Positions 1 to 11,253 of a stretch of DNA of 64,000 bases are shown here, piece after piece. The notes below the pieces were generated by a model. That model was not told the origin of the DNA and did not search any database. It saw only the letters and a list, made by a program, of their open reading frames with translations. The DNA is taken from positions 22,458,787-22,522,786 of the forward strand of contig NC_080061.1 of assembly GCF_026212465.1 (NCBI RefSeq), written 5' to 3'. Made by a program: the position numbers and the translations under genes. Position 1 is the first letter of the stretch. Every line of letters starts with the position of its first letter. Source of the DNA: Amaranthus tricolor (taxonomy: Eukaryota; Streptophyta; Magnoliopsida; Caryophyllales; Amaranthaceae).

Positions 1-683
1 TATATATTATTGTGTTGAAATGGTTAGAATCGCAAACAATAGTCATGTACTTGAAATTACGTGTTAAGTTGCATTTTTAATGTTTTAAATATTTTTTTGG
101 CAATATCTCGCATAAAGTTATTCAAACTTGGTTTGTTTCGCACGAAACCAAGCACACAACACTATTTGCTATAAATTATTGTGTAGAAATGGTTAGAATC
201 AAAAACAATAGTCATATCCTTGAAATTACGTTCTAAGTTGCTTTTTTAAAAATTTTTTTAGCTTTTTTATCACTTTCTCGAATAAAGTGGTTCAAACATG
301 ATTTGTTTGGCAACAAACAAGGCGCAAAACACTATTTGGTATGTATTATTGTGTTGAAATGGTTAGAATCGAAAACAACAGTCATATGCTTGAAATTACG
401 TGCTAAGTTGCTTTTTTCAAGTTTTTTAAAGGTTTTATAGCACTTTCTCACATAAAGTCGTACAAACTTGGTTTGTTTTGCACGAAAAATGGCACCCAAC
501 ACTATTTAGTTTATATTATTATGTTGAAATGGCCAAAATAATAGTCATGTACTTGAAATTACGTGCTAAGTTGAATTTTTAATGTTTTTACTATTTTTCT
601 TTGGCACTTTCCCGCAGAAAGTTGCTCAAACTTGGTTTGTTTCGCATGAAACTCGGCACACGATTCTATTTGGTATAAATTAT
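1..683 (+). repeat. Partial A-type HOR (m7-m10)
   Basis: The window opens inside an A-type HOR. The first ten bases are the end of m6, followed by m7 (11-179), m8 (180-349), m9 (350-519) and m10 (520-683). m10 has the A-type 7-bp deletion that gives GAAATGGCCAAAATAATAG. Confidence 0.9.
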
Positions 684-2920
684 TGTGTTGAAATTGTTGG
701 AATCGAAAAACTTAGTCATATGTTTGAAATTACGTACTATGTTACTTTTTAAAATTTTTTTTATTTTTTTTAAAACTTTCTCGCATAAAGTAGTTCAAAC
801 TTTGTTTTTTGCCAACAAACAAGGCACAGAACAATATTTGGTATATATTATTGTGTTGAAATGGTTAGAATCGAGCACAATAGTCAAGTACTTGAAATTA
901 CATGCTAATAAGTTGCTTTTTTAATGTTTTTTATATTATTTTGCAATTTCACGCATAAATTGATTCAAACATGATTTGTTTCGCACGAAACGCAGCACAC
1001 AACACTATTTGGTATAAATTATTGTGTTGAAATGGTTAGAATCAAAAACAATAGTCATATGCTTGAAATTACGTGCTAAGTTGCTTTTTAAAAATTTTTT
1101 TGGTTTTTTTAGCACTTTCTTGCATAAAGTGCTTTAAATTTGGTTTGTTTGGCAACACTATTTGGTACATATTATTGTGTTAAATGGTTAGAAAGGAAAA
1201 CATTACTCATATGTTTGAATTTACGTGCTAAGTTGCTTTTTTCAAGTTTTTGTTAGATGTTTTAGCACTTTCTCGTATAAAGTTGTTCAAACTTGGTTTG
1301 TTTCGCACGAAACATGGCACTAAATACTATTTAGTTTTTATTATTGTGTTGAAAATGTTTGGCTCGAAAACAATAGTCATGTACTTGAAATTACTTGCTA
1401 AGTTGCGTTTTTAATGTTTTTTTTATAGTTTTTGGCACTTTCCCGTAGAAAGTGGCTCAAACTTGGTTTGTTTCGCACGAAACTCGACGCACAACACTAT
1501 TTGGTATAAATTATTGTGTTGAAATGGTTGGAATCGAAAACAATAGTCATATGCTTGAAATTACGTGTTAAGGTTCTTTTTAAATATTTTTTTGGCAACA
1601 AAGAAGGCACACAACACTATTTGGTATATATTATTGTGTTGAAATGGTTAGAATCGCAAACAATGGTCATGTACTGGAAATTACGTGCTAAGTTGCTTTT
1701 TAAAAATTTTTTTGGTTTTTTTAGCACTTTCTTGCATAAAGTGCTTTAAATTTGGTTTGTTTGGCAACACTATTTGGTACATATTATTGTGTTAAATAGT
1801 TAGAAAGGAAAACATTACTCATATGTTTGAATTTACGTGCTAAGTTGCTTTTTTCAAGTTTTTGTTAGATGTTTTAGCACTTTCTCGTATAAAGTTGTTC
1901 AAACTTGGTTTGTTTCGCACGAAACATGGCACCAAATACTATTTAGTTTATATTATTGTGTTGAAAATGTTTGGCTCGAAAACAATAGTCATGTACTTGA
2001 AATTACGTGCTAAGTTGCGTTTTTAATGTTTTTTTTTATAGTTTTTGGCACTTTCCCGTAGAAAGTGGCTCAAACTTGGTTTGTTTCGCACGAAACTCGA
2101 CGCACAACACTATTTGGTATAAATTATTGTGTTGAAATGGTTGGAATCGAAAACAATAGTCATATGCTTGAAATTACGTGTTAAGGTTCTTTTTAAATAT
2201 TTTTTCGGCAACAAAGAAGGCACACAACACTATTTGGTATTTATTATTGTGTTGAAATGGTTAGAATCGCAAACAATAGTCATGTACTTGAAATTACGTG
2301 TTAAGTTGCGTTTTTAATGTTTTAAATATTATTTTGGCAATATCTCGCATAAAGTTATTGAAACTTGGTTTGTTTCGCACGAAACCAAGCACACAACACT
2401 ATTTGCTATAAATTATTGTGTAGAAATGGTTAGAATCAAAAACAATAGTCATATCCTTGAAATTACGTTCTAAGTTGCTTTTTTAAAAATTTTTTTAGCT
2501 TTTTTATCACTTTCTCGAATAAAGTGGTTCAAACTTGATTTGTTTGGCAACAAACAAGGCGCAAAACACTATTTGGTATGTATTATTGTGTTGAAATGGT
2601 TAGAATCGAAAACAACAGTCATATGCTTGAAATTACGTGCTAAGTTGCTTTTTTCAAGTTTTTTAAAGGTTTTATAGCACTTTCTCGCATAAAGTCGTAC
2701 AAACTTGGTTTGTTTTGCACGAAAAATGGCACCCAACACTATTTAGTTTATATTATTATGTTGAAATGGCCAAAATAATAGTCATGTACTTGAAATTACG
2801 TGCTAAGTTGAATTTTTAATGTTTTTAATATTTTTTTTTGGCACTTTCCCGCAGAAAGTTGCTCAAACTTGGTTTGTTTCGCATGAAACTCGGCACACGA
2901 TACTATTTGGTATAAATTAT
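684..2920 (+). repeat. A-type HOR 1, expanded 14-mer (2,237 bp)
   Basis: The monomer order is m1 (684), m2 (852), m3 (1023), m4 (1176), m5 (1345), m6 (1515), hybrid m7/m3 (1635), m4 (1788), m5 (1957), m6 (2128), m7 (2248), m8 (2417), m9 (2587), m10 (2757). The extra four monomers at 1635-2247 account for the excess over the standard unit. The hybrid carries AATGGTCATGTACTGG, while the true m7 here keeps AATAGTCATGTACTTG. This differs from the later expanded HORs, where both copies carry the variant. Confidence 0.9.
1635..2247 (+). repeat. 613-bp four-monomer expansion module in HOR 1
   Basis: The module is hybrid m7/m3 (153 bp), m4 (169), m5 (171), m6 (120). The hybrid starts as m7 (ATCGCAAACAATGG) and continues after TTACGTG as m3 (GCTAAGTTGCTTTTTAAAAA, then AGCACTTTCTTGCATAAAG). 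This is the expected product of unequal exchange between m7 of one HOR and m3 of another. Confidence 0.88.
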
Positions 2921-4536
2921 TGTGTTGAAATCGAAAAAATTAGTCATATGTTTGAAATTACGTACTATGTTACTTTTTAAAATTGTTTTTATTTTTTTTA
3001 AAACTTTCTCGAATAAAGTAGTTCAAACTTTGTTTTTTGCCAACAAACAAGGCACAGAACAATATTTGGTATATATTATTGTGTTGAAATGGTTAGAATC
3101 GAGCACAATAGTCATGTACTTGAAATTACATGCTAATAAGTTGCTTTTTTAATGTTTTTTATATTATTTTTGCAATTTCACGCATAAAATGATTCAAACA
3201 TGATTTGTTTCGCACGAAACGTAGCACACAACACTATTTGGTATAAATTATTGTGTTGAAATGGTTAGAATCAAAAACAATAGTCATATGCTTGAAATTA
3301 CGTGCTAAGTTGCTTTTTAAAAATTTTTTTGGTTTTTTTAGCACTTTCTTGCATAAAGTGCTTTAAATTTGGTTTGTTTGGCAACACTATTTGGTACATA
3401 TTATTGTGTTAAATGGTTAGAAAGGAAAACATTACTCATATGTTTGAATTTACGTGCTAAGTTGCTTTTTTCAAGTTTTTGTTAGATGTTTTAGCACTTT
3501 CTCGTATAAAGTTGTTCAAACTTGGTTTGTTTCACACGAAACATGGCACCAAATACTATTTAGTTTATATTATTGTGTTGAAAATGTTTGGCTCGAAAAC
3601 AATAGTCATGTACTTGAAATTACGTGCTAAGTTGCGTTTTTAATGTTTTTTTTTATAGTTTTTGGCACTTTCCCGTAGAAAGTGGCTCAAACTTGGTTTG
3701 TTTCGCACGAAACTCGACGCACAACACTATTTGGTATAAATTATTGTGTTGAAATGGTTGGAATCGAAAACAATAGTCATATGCTTGAAATTACGTGTTA
3801 AGGTTCTTTTTAAATATTTTTTTGGCAACAAAGAAGGCACACAACACTATTTGGTATATATTATTGTGTTGAAATGGTTAGAATCGCAAACAATAGTCAT
3901 GTACTTGAAATTACGTGTTAAGTTGCGTTTTTAATGTTTTAAATATTATTTTGGCAATATCTCGCATAAAGTTATTCAAACTTGGTTTGTTTCGCACGAA
4001 ACCAAGCACACAACACTATTTGCTATAAATTATTGTGTAGAAATGGTTAGAATCAAAAACAATAGTCATATCCTTGAAATTACGTTCTAAGTTGCTTTTT
4101 TAAAAATTTTTTTAGCTTTTTTATCACTTTCTCGAATAAAGTGGTTCAAACTTGATTTGTTTGGCAACAAACAAGGCGCAAAACACTATTTGGTATGTAT
4201 TATTGTGTTGAAATGGTTAGAATCGAAAACAACAGTCATATGCTTGAAATTACGTGCTAAGTTGCTTTTTTCAAGTTTTTTAAAGGTTTTATAGCACTTT
4301 CTCGCATAAAGTCGTACAAACTTGGTTTGTTTTGCACGAAAAATGGCACCCAACACTATTTAGTTTATATTATTATGTTGAAATGGCCAAAATAATAGTC
4401 ATGTACTTGAAATTACGTGCTAAGTTGAATTTTTAATCTTTTTAATATTTTTTTTTGGCACTTTCCCGCAGAAAGTTGCTCAAACTTGGTTTGTTTCGCA
4501 TAAAACTCGGCACACGATACTATTTGTATAAATTAT
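2921..4536 (+). repeat. A-type HOR 2, 10-mer (1,616 bp)
   Basis: A standard ten-monomer unit in which m1 lacks 9 bp, reading TGTGTTGAAATCGAAAAAAT instead of having TTGTTGG between GAAA and AATCG. This makes m1 159 bp. The last monomer also lacks one G near its end (ATTTGTATAAAT). Confidence 0.9.
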
Positions 4537-6161
4537 TGTGTTGAAATTGTTGGAATCGAAAAAATTAGTCATATGTTTGAAATTACGTACTATGTTACTT
4601 TTTAAAATTGTTTTTATTTTTTTTAAAATTTTCTCGCATAAAGTAGTTCAAACTTTGTTTTTTGCCAACAAACAAGGTACAGAACAATATTTGGTATATA
4701 TTATTGTGTTGAAATGGTTAGAATCGAGCACAATAGTCAAGTACTTGAAATTACATGCTAATAAGTTGCTTTTTTAATGTTTTTTATATTATTTTTGCAA
4801 TTTCACGCATAAATTGATTTAAACATGATTTGTTTCGCACGAAACGTAGCACACAACACTATTTGGTATAAATTATTGTGTTGAAATGGTTAGAATCAAA
4901 AACAATAGTCATATGCTTGAAATTACGTGCTAAGTTGCTTTTTAAAAATTTTTTTGGTTTTTTTAGCACTTTCTTGCATAAAGTGCTTTAAATTTGGTTT
5001 GTTTGGCAACACTATTTGGTACATATTATTGTGTTAAATGGTTAGAAAGGAAAACATTACTCATATGTTTGAATTTACGTGCTAAGTTGCTTTTTTCAAG
5101 TTTTTGTTAGATGTTTTAGCACTTTCTCGTATAAAGTTGTTCAAACTTGGTTTGTTTCGCACGAAACATGGCACCAAATACTATTTAGTTTATATTATTG
5201 TGTTGAAAATGTTTGGCTCGAAAACAATAGTCATGTACTTGAAATTACGTGCTAAGTTGCATTTTTAATGTTTTTTTTTATAGTTTTTGGCACTTTCCCG
5301 TAGAAAGTGGCTCAAACTTGGTTTGTTTCGCACGAAACTCGACGCACAACACTATTTGGTATAAATTATTGTGTTGAAATGGTTGGAATCGAAAACAATA
5401 GTCATATGCTTGAAATTACGTGTTAAGGTTCTTTTTAAATATTTTTTTGGCAACAAAGAAGGCACACAACACTATTTGGTATATATTATTGTGTTGAAAT
5501 GGTTAGAATCGCAAACAATAGTCATGTACTTGAAATTACGTGTTAAGTTGCGTTTTTAATGTTTTAAATATTATTTTGGCAATATCTCGCATAAAGTTAT
5601 TCAAACTTGGTTTGTTTCGCACGAAACCTAGCACACAACACTATTTGCTATAAATTATTGTGTAGAAATGGTTAGAATAAAAAACAATAGTCATATCCTT
5701 GAAATTACGTTCTAAGTTGCTTTTTTTAAATTTTTTTAGCTTTTTTATCACTTTCTCGAATAAAGTGGTTCAAACTTGATTTGTTTGGCAACAAACAAGG
5801 CGCAAAACACTATTTGGTATGTATTATTGTGTTGAAATGGTTAGAATCGAAAACAACAGTCATATGCTTGAAATTACGTGCTAAGTTGCTTTTTTCAAGT
5901 TTTTTAAAGGTTTTATAACACTTTCTCGCATAAAGTCGTACAAACTTGGTTTGTTTTGCACGAAAAATGGCACCCAACACAATTTAATTTATATTATTAT
6001 GTTGAAATGGCCAAAATAATAGTCATGTACTTGAAATTACGTGCTAAGTTGAATTTTTAATGTTTTTAATATTTTTTTTTGGCACTTTCCCGCAGAAAGT
6101 TGCTCAAACTTGGTTTGTTTCGCATGAAACTCGGCACACGATACTATTTGGTATAAATTAT
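4537..6161 (+). repeat. A-type HOR 3, 10-mer (1,625 bp)
   Basis: A standard ten-monomer A unit with m6 at 5370. m1 has the ATTGTTTTTATT tract and the AAGGTACAG variant also seen in HORs 4-7. Confidence 0.9.
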
Positions 6162-8400
6162 TGTGTTGAAATTGTTGGAATCGAAAAAATTAGTCATATG
6201 TTTGAAATTACGTACTATGTTACTTTTTAAAATTGTTTTTATTTTTTTAAAAACTTTCTCGCATAAAGTAGTTCAAACTTTGTTTTTTGCCAACAAACAA
6301 GGTACAGAACAATATTTGGTATATATTATTGTGTTGCAATGGTTAGAATCGAGCACAATAGTCATGTACTTGAAATTACATGCTAATAAGTTGCTTTTTT
6401 AATGTTTTTTATATTATTTTTGCAATTTCACGCATAAATTGATTCAAACATGATTTGTTTCGTACGAAACGTAGCACACAACACTATTTGGTATAAATTA
6501 TTGTGTTGAAATGGTTAGAATCAAAAACAATAGTCATATGCTTGAAATTACGTGCTAAGTTGCTTTTTAAAAATTTTTTTGGTTTTTTTAGCACTTTCTT
6601 GCATAAAGTGCTTTAAATTTGGTTTGTTTGGCAACACTATTTGGTACATATTATTGTGTTAAATGGTTAGAAAGGAAAACATTACTCATATGTTTGAATT
6701 TACGTGCTAAGTTGCTTTTTTCAAGTTTTTGTTAGATGTTTTAGCACTTTCTCGTATAAAGTTGTTCAAACTTGGTTTGTTTTGCACGAAACATGGCACC
6801 AAATACTATTTAGTTTATATTATTGTGTTGAAAATGTTTGGCTCGAAAACAATAGTCATGTACTTGAAATTACGTGCTAAGTTGCGTTTTTAATGTTTTT
6901 TTTTATAGTTTTTGGCACTTTCCCGTAGAAAGTGGCTCAAACATGGTTTGTTTCGCACGAAACTCGACGCACAACACTATTTGGTATAAATTATTGTGTT
7001 GAAATGGTTGGAATCGAAAACAATAGTCATATGCTTGAAATTACGTGTTAAGGTTCTTTTTAAATATTTTTTTGGCAACAAAGAAGGCACACAACACTAT
7101 TTGGTATATATTATTGTGTTGAAATGGTTAGAATCGCAAACAATGGTCATGTACTGGAAATTACGTGCTAAGTTGCTTTTTAAAAATTTTTTTGGTTTTT
7201 TTAGCACTTTCTTGCATAAAGTGCTTTAAATTTGGTTTGTTTGGCAACACTATTTGGTACATATTATTGTGTTAAATAGTTAGAAAGGAAAACATTACTC
7301 ATATGTTTGAATTTACGTGCTAAGTTGCTTTTTTCAAGTTTTTGTTAGATGTTTTAGCACTTTCTCGTATAAAGTTGTTCAAAGTTGGTTTGTTTCGCAC
7401 GAAACATGGCACCAAATACTATTTAGTTTATATTATTGTGTTGAAAATGTTTGGCTCGAAAACAATAGTCATGTACTTGAAATTACGTGCTAAGTTGCGT
7501 TTTTAATGTTTTTTTTTATAGTTTTTGGCACTTTCCCGTAGAAAGTGGCTCAAACTTGGTTTGTTTCGCACGAAACTCGACGCACAACACTATTTGGTAT
7601 ATATTATTGTGTTGAAATGGTTGGAATCGAAAACAATAGTCATATGCTTGAAATTACGTGTTAAGGTTCTTTTTAAATATTTTTTTGGCAACAAAGAAGG
7701 CACACAACACTATTTGGTATATATTATTGTGTTGAAATGGTTAGAATCGCAAACAATGGTCATGTACTGGAAATTACGTGTAAAGTTGCGTTTTTAATGT
7801 TTTAAATATTATTTTGGCAATATCTCGCATAAAGTTATTCAAACTTGGTTTGTTTCGCACGAAACCAAGCACACAACACTATTTGCTATAAATTATTGTG
7901 TAGAAATGGTTAGAATCAAAAACAATAGTCATATCCTTGAAATTACGTTCTAAGTTGCTTTTTTAAAAATTTTTTTAGCTTTTTTATCACTTTCTCGAAT
8001 AAAGTGGTTCAAACTTGATTTGTTTGGCAACAAACAAGGCGCAAAACACTATTTGGTATGTATTATTGTGTTGAAATGGTTAGAATCGAAAACAACAGTC
8101 ATATGCTTGAAATTACGTGCTAAGTTGCTTTTTTCAAGTTTTTTAAAGGTTTTATAACACTTTCTCGCATAAAGTCGTACAAACTTGGTTTGTTTTGCAC
8201 GAAAAATGGCACCCAACACTATTTAGTTTATATTATTATGTTGAAATGACCAAAATAATAGTCATGTACTTGAAATTACGTGCTAAGTTGAATTTTTAAT
8301 GTTTTTAATATTTTTTTTTGGCACTTTCCCGCAGAAAGTTGCTCAAACTTGGTTTGTTTCGCATGAAACTCGGCACACGATACTATTTGGTATAAATTAT
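6162..8400 (+). repeat. A-type HOR 4, expanded 14-mer (2,239 bp)
   Basis: Two m6 copies lie 613 bp apart (6995 and 7608), so one four-monomer module is inserted. The m5 before the second m6 ends in TATATATTAT instead of TATAAATTAT, a marker shared with HORs 5, 6 and 10. The true m7 carries the GGTCATGTACTGG variant followed by GTGTAAAGTTGCG. Confidence 0.9.
7115..7727 (+). repeat. 613-bp expansion module in HOR 4
   Basis: Hybrid m7/m3, m4, m5 and m6, bounded by the m6-end motif on both sides. It has the same hybrid breakpoint as the module in HOR 1. Confidence 0.88.
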
Positions 8401-11253
8401 TGTGTTGAAATTGTTGGAATTGAAAAAATTAGTCATATGTTTGAAATTACGTACTATGTTACTTTTTAAAATTGTTTTTATTTTTTTAAAAACTTTCTCG
8501 CATAAAGTAGTTCAAACTTTGTTTTTTTGCCAACAAACAAGGTACAGAACAATATTTGGTATATATTATTGTGTTGAAATGGTTAGAATCGAGCACAATA
8601 GTCATGTACTTGAAATTACATGCTAATAAGTTGCTTTTTTAATGTTTTTTATATTATTTTTGCAATTTCGGGCATAAATTGATTCAAACATGATTTGTTT
8701 CGCACGAAACGTAGCACACAACACTATTTGGTATAAATTATTGTGTTGAAATGGTTAGAATCAAAAACAATAGTCATATGCTTGAAATTACGTGCTAAGT
8801 TGCTTTTTAAAAATTTTTTTGGTTTTTTTAGCACTTTCTTGCATAAAGTGCTTTAAATTTGGTTTGTTTGGCAACACTATTTGGTACATATTATTGTGTT
8901 AAATGGTTAGAAAGGAAAACATTACTCATATGTTTGAATTTACGTGCTAAGTTGCTTTTTTCAAGTTTTTGTTAGATGTTTTAGCACTTTCTCGTATAAA
9001 GTTGTTCAAACTTGGTTTGTTTCGCACGAAACATGGCACCAAATACTATTTAGTTTATATTATTGTGTTGAAAATGTTTGGCTCGAAAACAATAGTCATG
9101 TACTTGAAATTACGTGCTAAGTTGCGTTTTTAATGTTTTTTTTTATAGTTTTTGGCACTTTCCCGTAGAAAGTGGCTCAAACTTGGTTTGTTTCGCACGA
9201 AACTCGACGCACAACACTATTTGGTATAAATTATTGTGTTGAAATGGTTGGAATCGAAAACAATAGTCATATGCTTGAAATTACGTGTTAAGGTTCTTTT
9301 TAAATATTTTTTTGGCAACAAAGAAGGCACACAACACTATTTGGTATATATTATTGTGTTGAAATGGTTAGAATCGCAAACAATGGTCATGTACTGGAAA
9401 TTACGTGCTAAGTTGCTTTTTAAAAATTTTTTTGGTTTTTTTAGCACTTTCTTGCATAAAGTGCTTTAAATTTGGTTTGTTTGGCAACACTATTTGGTAC
9501 ATATTATTGTGTTAAATAGTTAGAAAGGAAAACATTACTCAAATGTTTGAATTTACGTGCTAAGTTGCTTTTTTCAAGTTTTTGTTAGATGTTTTAGCAC
9601 TTTCTCGTATAAAGTTGTTCAAACTTGGTTTGTTTCGCACGAAACATGGCACCAAATACTATTTAGTTTATATTATTGTGTTGAAAATGTTTGGCTCGAA
9701 AACAATAGTCATGTACTTGAAATTACGTGCTAAGTTGCGTTTTTAATGTTTTTTTTTATAGTTTTTGGCACTTTCCCGTAGAAAGTGGCTCAAACTTGGT
9801 TTGTTTCGCACGAAACTCGACGCACAACACTATTTGGTATAAATTATTGTGTTGAAATGGTTGGAATCGAAAACAATAGTCATATGCTTGAAATTACGTG
9901 TTAAGGTTCTTTTTAAATATTTTTTTGGCAACAAAGAAGGCACACAACACTATTTGGTATATATTATTGTGTTGAAATGGTTAGAATCGCAAACAATGGT
10001 CATGTACTGGAAATTACGTGCTAAGTTGCTTTTTAAAAATTTTTTTGGTTTTTTTAGCACTCTCTTGCATAAAGTGCTTTAAATTTGGTTTGTTTGGCAA
10101 CACTATTTGGTACATATTATTGTGTTAAATAGTTAGAAAGGAAAACATTACTCATATGTTTGAATTTACGTGCTAAGTTGCTTTTTTCAAGTTTTTGTTA
10201 GATGTTTTAGCACTTTCTCGTATAAAGTTGTTCAAAGTTGGTTTGTTTCGCACGAAACATGGCACCAAATACTATTTAGTTTATATTATTGTGTTGAAAA
10301 TGTTTGGCTCGAAAACAATAGTCATGTACTTGAAATTACGTGCTAAGTTGCGTTTTTAATGTTTTTTTTTATAGTTTTTGGCACTTTCCCGTAGAAAGTG
10401 GCTCAAACTTGGTTTGTTTCGCACGAAACTCGACGCACAACACTATTTGGTATATATTATTGTGTTGAAATGGTTGGAATCGAAAACAATAGTCATATGC
10501 TTGAAATTACGTGTTAAGGTTCTTTTTAAATATTTTTTTGGCAACAAAGAAGGCACACAACACTATTTGGTATATATTATTGTGTTGAAATGGTTAGAAT
10601 CGCAAACAATGGTCATGTACTGGAAATTACGTGTAAAGTTGCGTTTTTAATGTTTTAAATATTATTTTGGCAATATCTCGCATAAAGTTACTCAAACTTG
10701 GTTTGTTTCGCACGAAACCAAGCACACAACACTATTTGCTATAAATTATTGTGTAGAAATGGTTAGAATCAAAAACAATAGTCATATCCTTGAAATTACG
10801 TTCTAAGTTGCTTTTTTAAAAATTTTTTTAGCTTTTTTATCACTTTCTCGAATAAAGTGGTTCAAACTTGATTTGTTTGGCAACAAACAAGGCGCAAAAC
10901 ACTATTTGGTATGTATTATTGTGTTGAAATGGTTAGAATCGAAAACAACAGTCATATGCTTGAAATTACGTGCTAAGTTGCTTTTTTCAAGTTTTTTAAA
11001 GGTTTTATAACACTTTCTCGCATAAAGTCGTACAAACTTGGTTTGTTTTGCACGAAAAATGGCACCCAACACTATTTAGTTTATATTATTATGTTGAAAT
11101 GACCAAAATAATAGTCATGTACTTGAAATTACGTGCTAAGTTGAATTTTTAATGTTTTTAATATTTTTTTTTGGCACTTTCCCGCAGAAAGTTGCTCAAA
11201 CTTGGTTTGTTTCGCATGAAACTCGGCACACGATACTATTTGGTATAAATTAT
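8401..11253 (+). repeat. A-type HOR 5, expanded 18-mer (2,853 bp)
   Basis: Three m6 copies at 9235, 9848 and 10461, each 613 bp apart, show two consecutive expansion modules. m2 carries the unusual CAATTTCGGGCATAAATT, shared with HORs 6 and 10. Confidence 0.9.
9355..10580 (+). repeat. Two tandem 613-bp expansion modules in HOR 5
   Basis: The modules are 9355-9967 and 9968-10580, each hybrid m7/m3 plus m4, m5 and m6. They are almost identical to each other; differences such as CACTCTCTTGC near 10060 are single bases. Confidence 0.88.

Noticed and set aside
1516..1749. Recurrent plus-strand reading frames of 62-90 codons beginning MLKWLESKTIV or MLKLLESK
   Set aside because: They repeat because the satellite repeats. 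They start at the same monomer landmark, stop at T-rich tracts, and change length with single indels. They show no codon bias, signal or domain. They are not annotated as genes.
7525..7797. 90-codon frame beginning MALSRRKWLK, seen four times
   Set aside because: It arises where the m5 end reads TATATATTAT instead of TATAAATTAT, removing a stop between two monomers. It is a useful marker of HOR subtype, not a gene.
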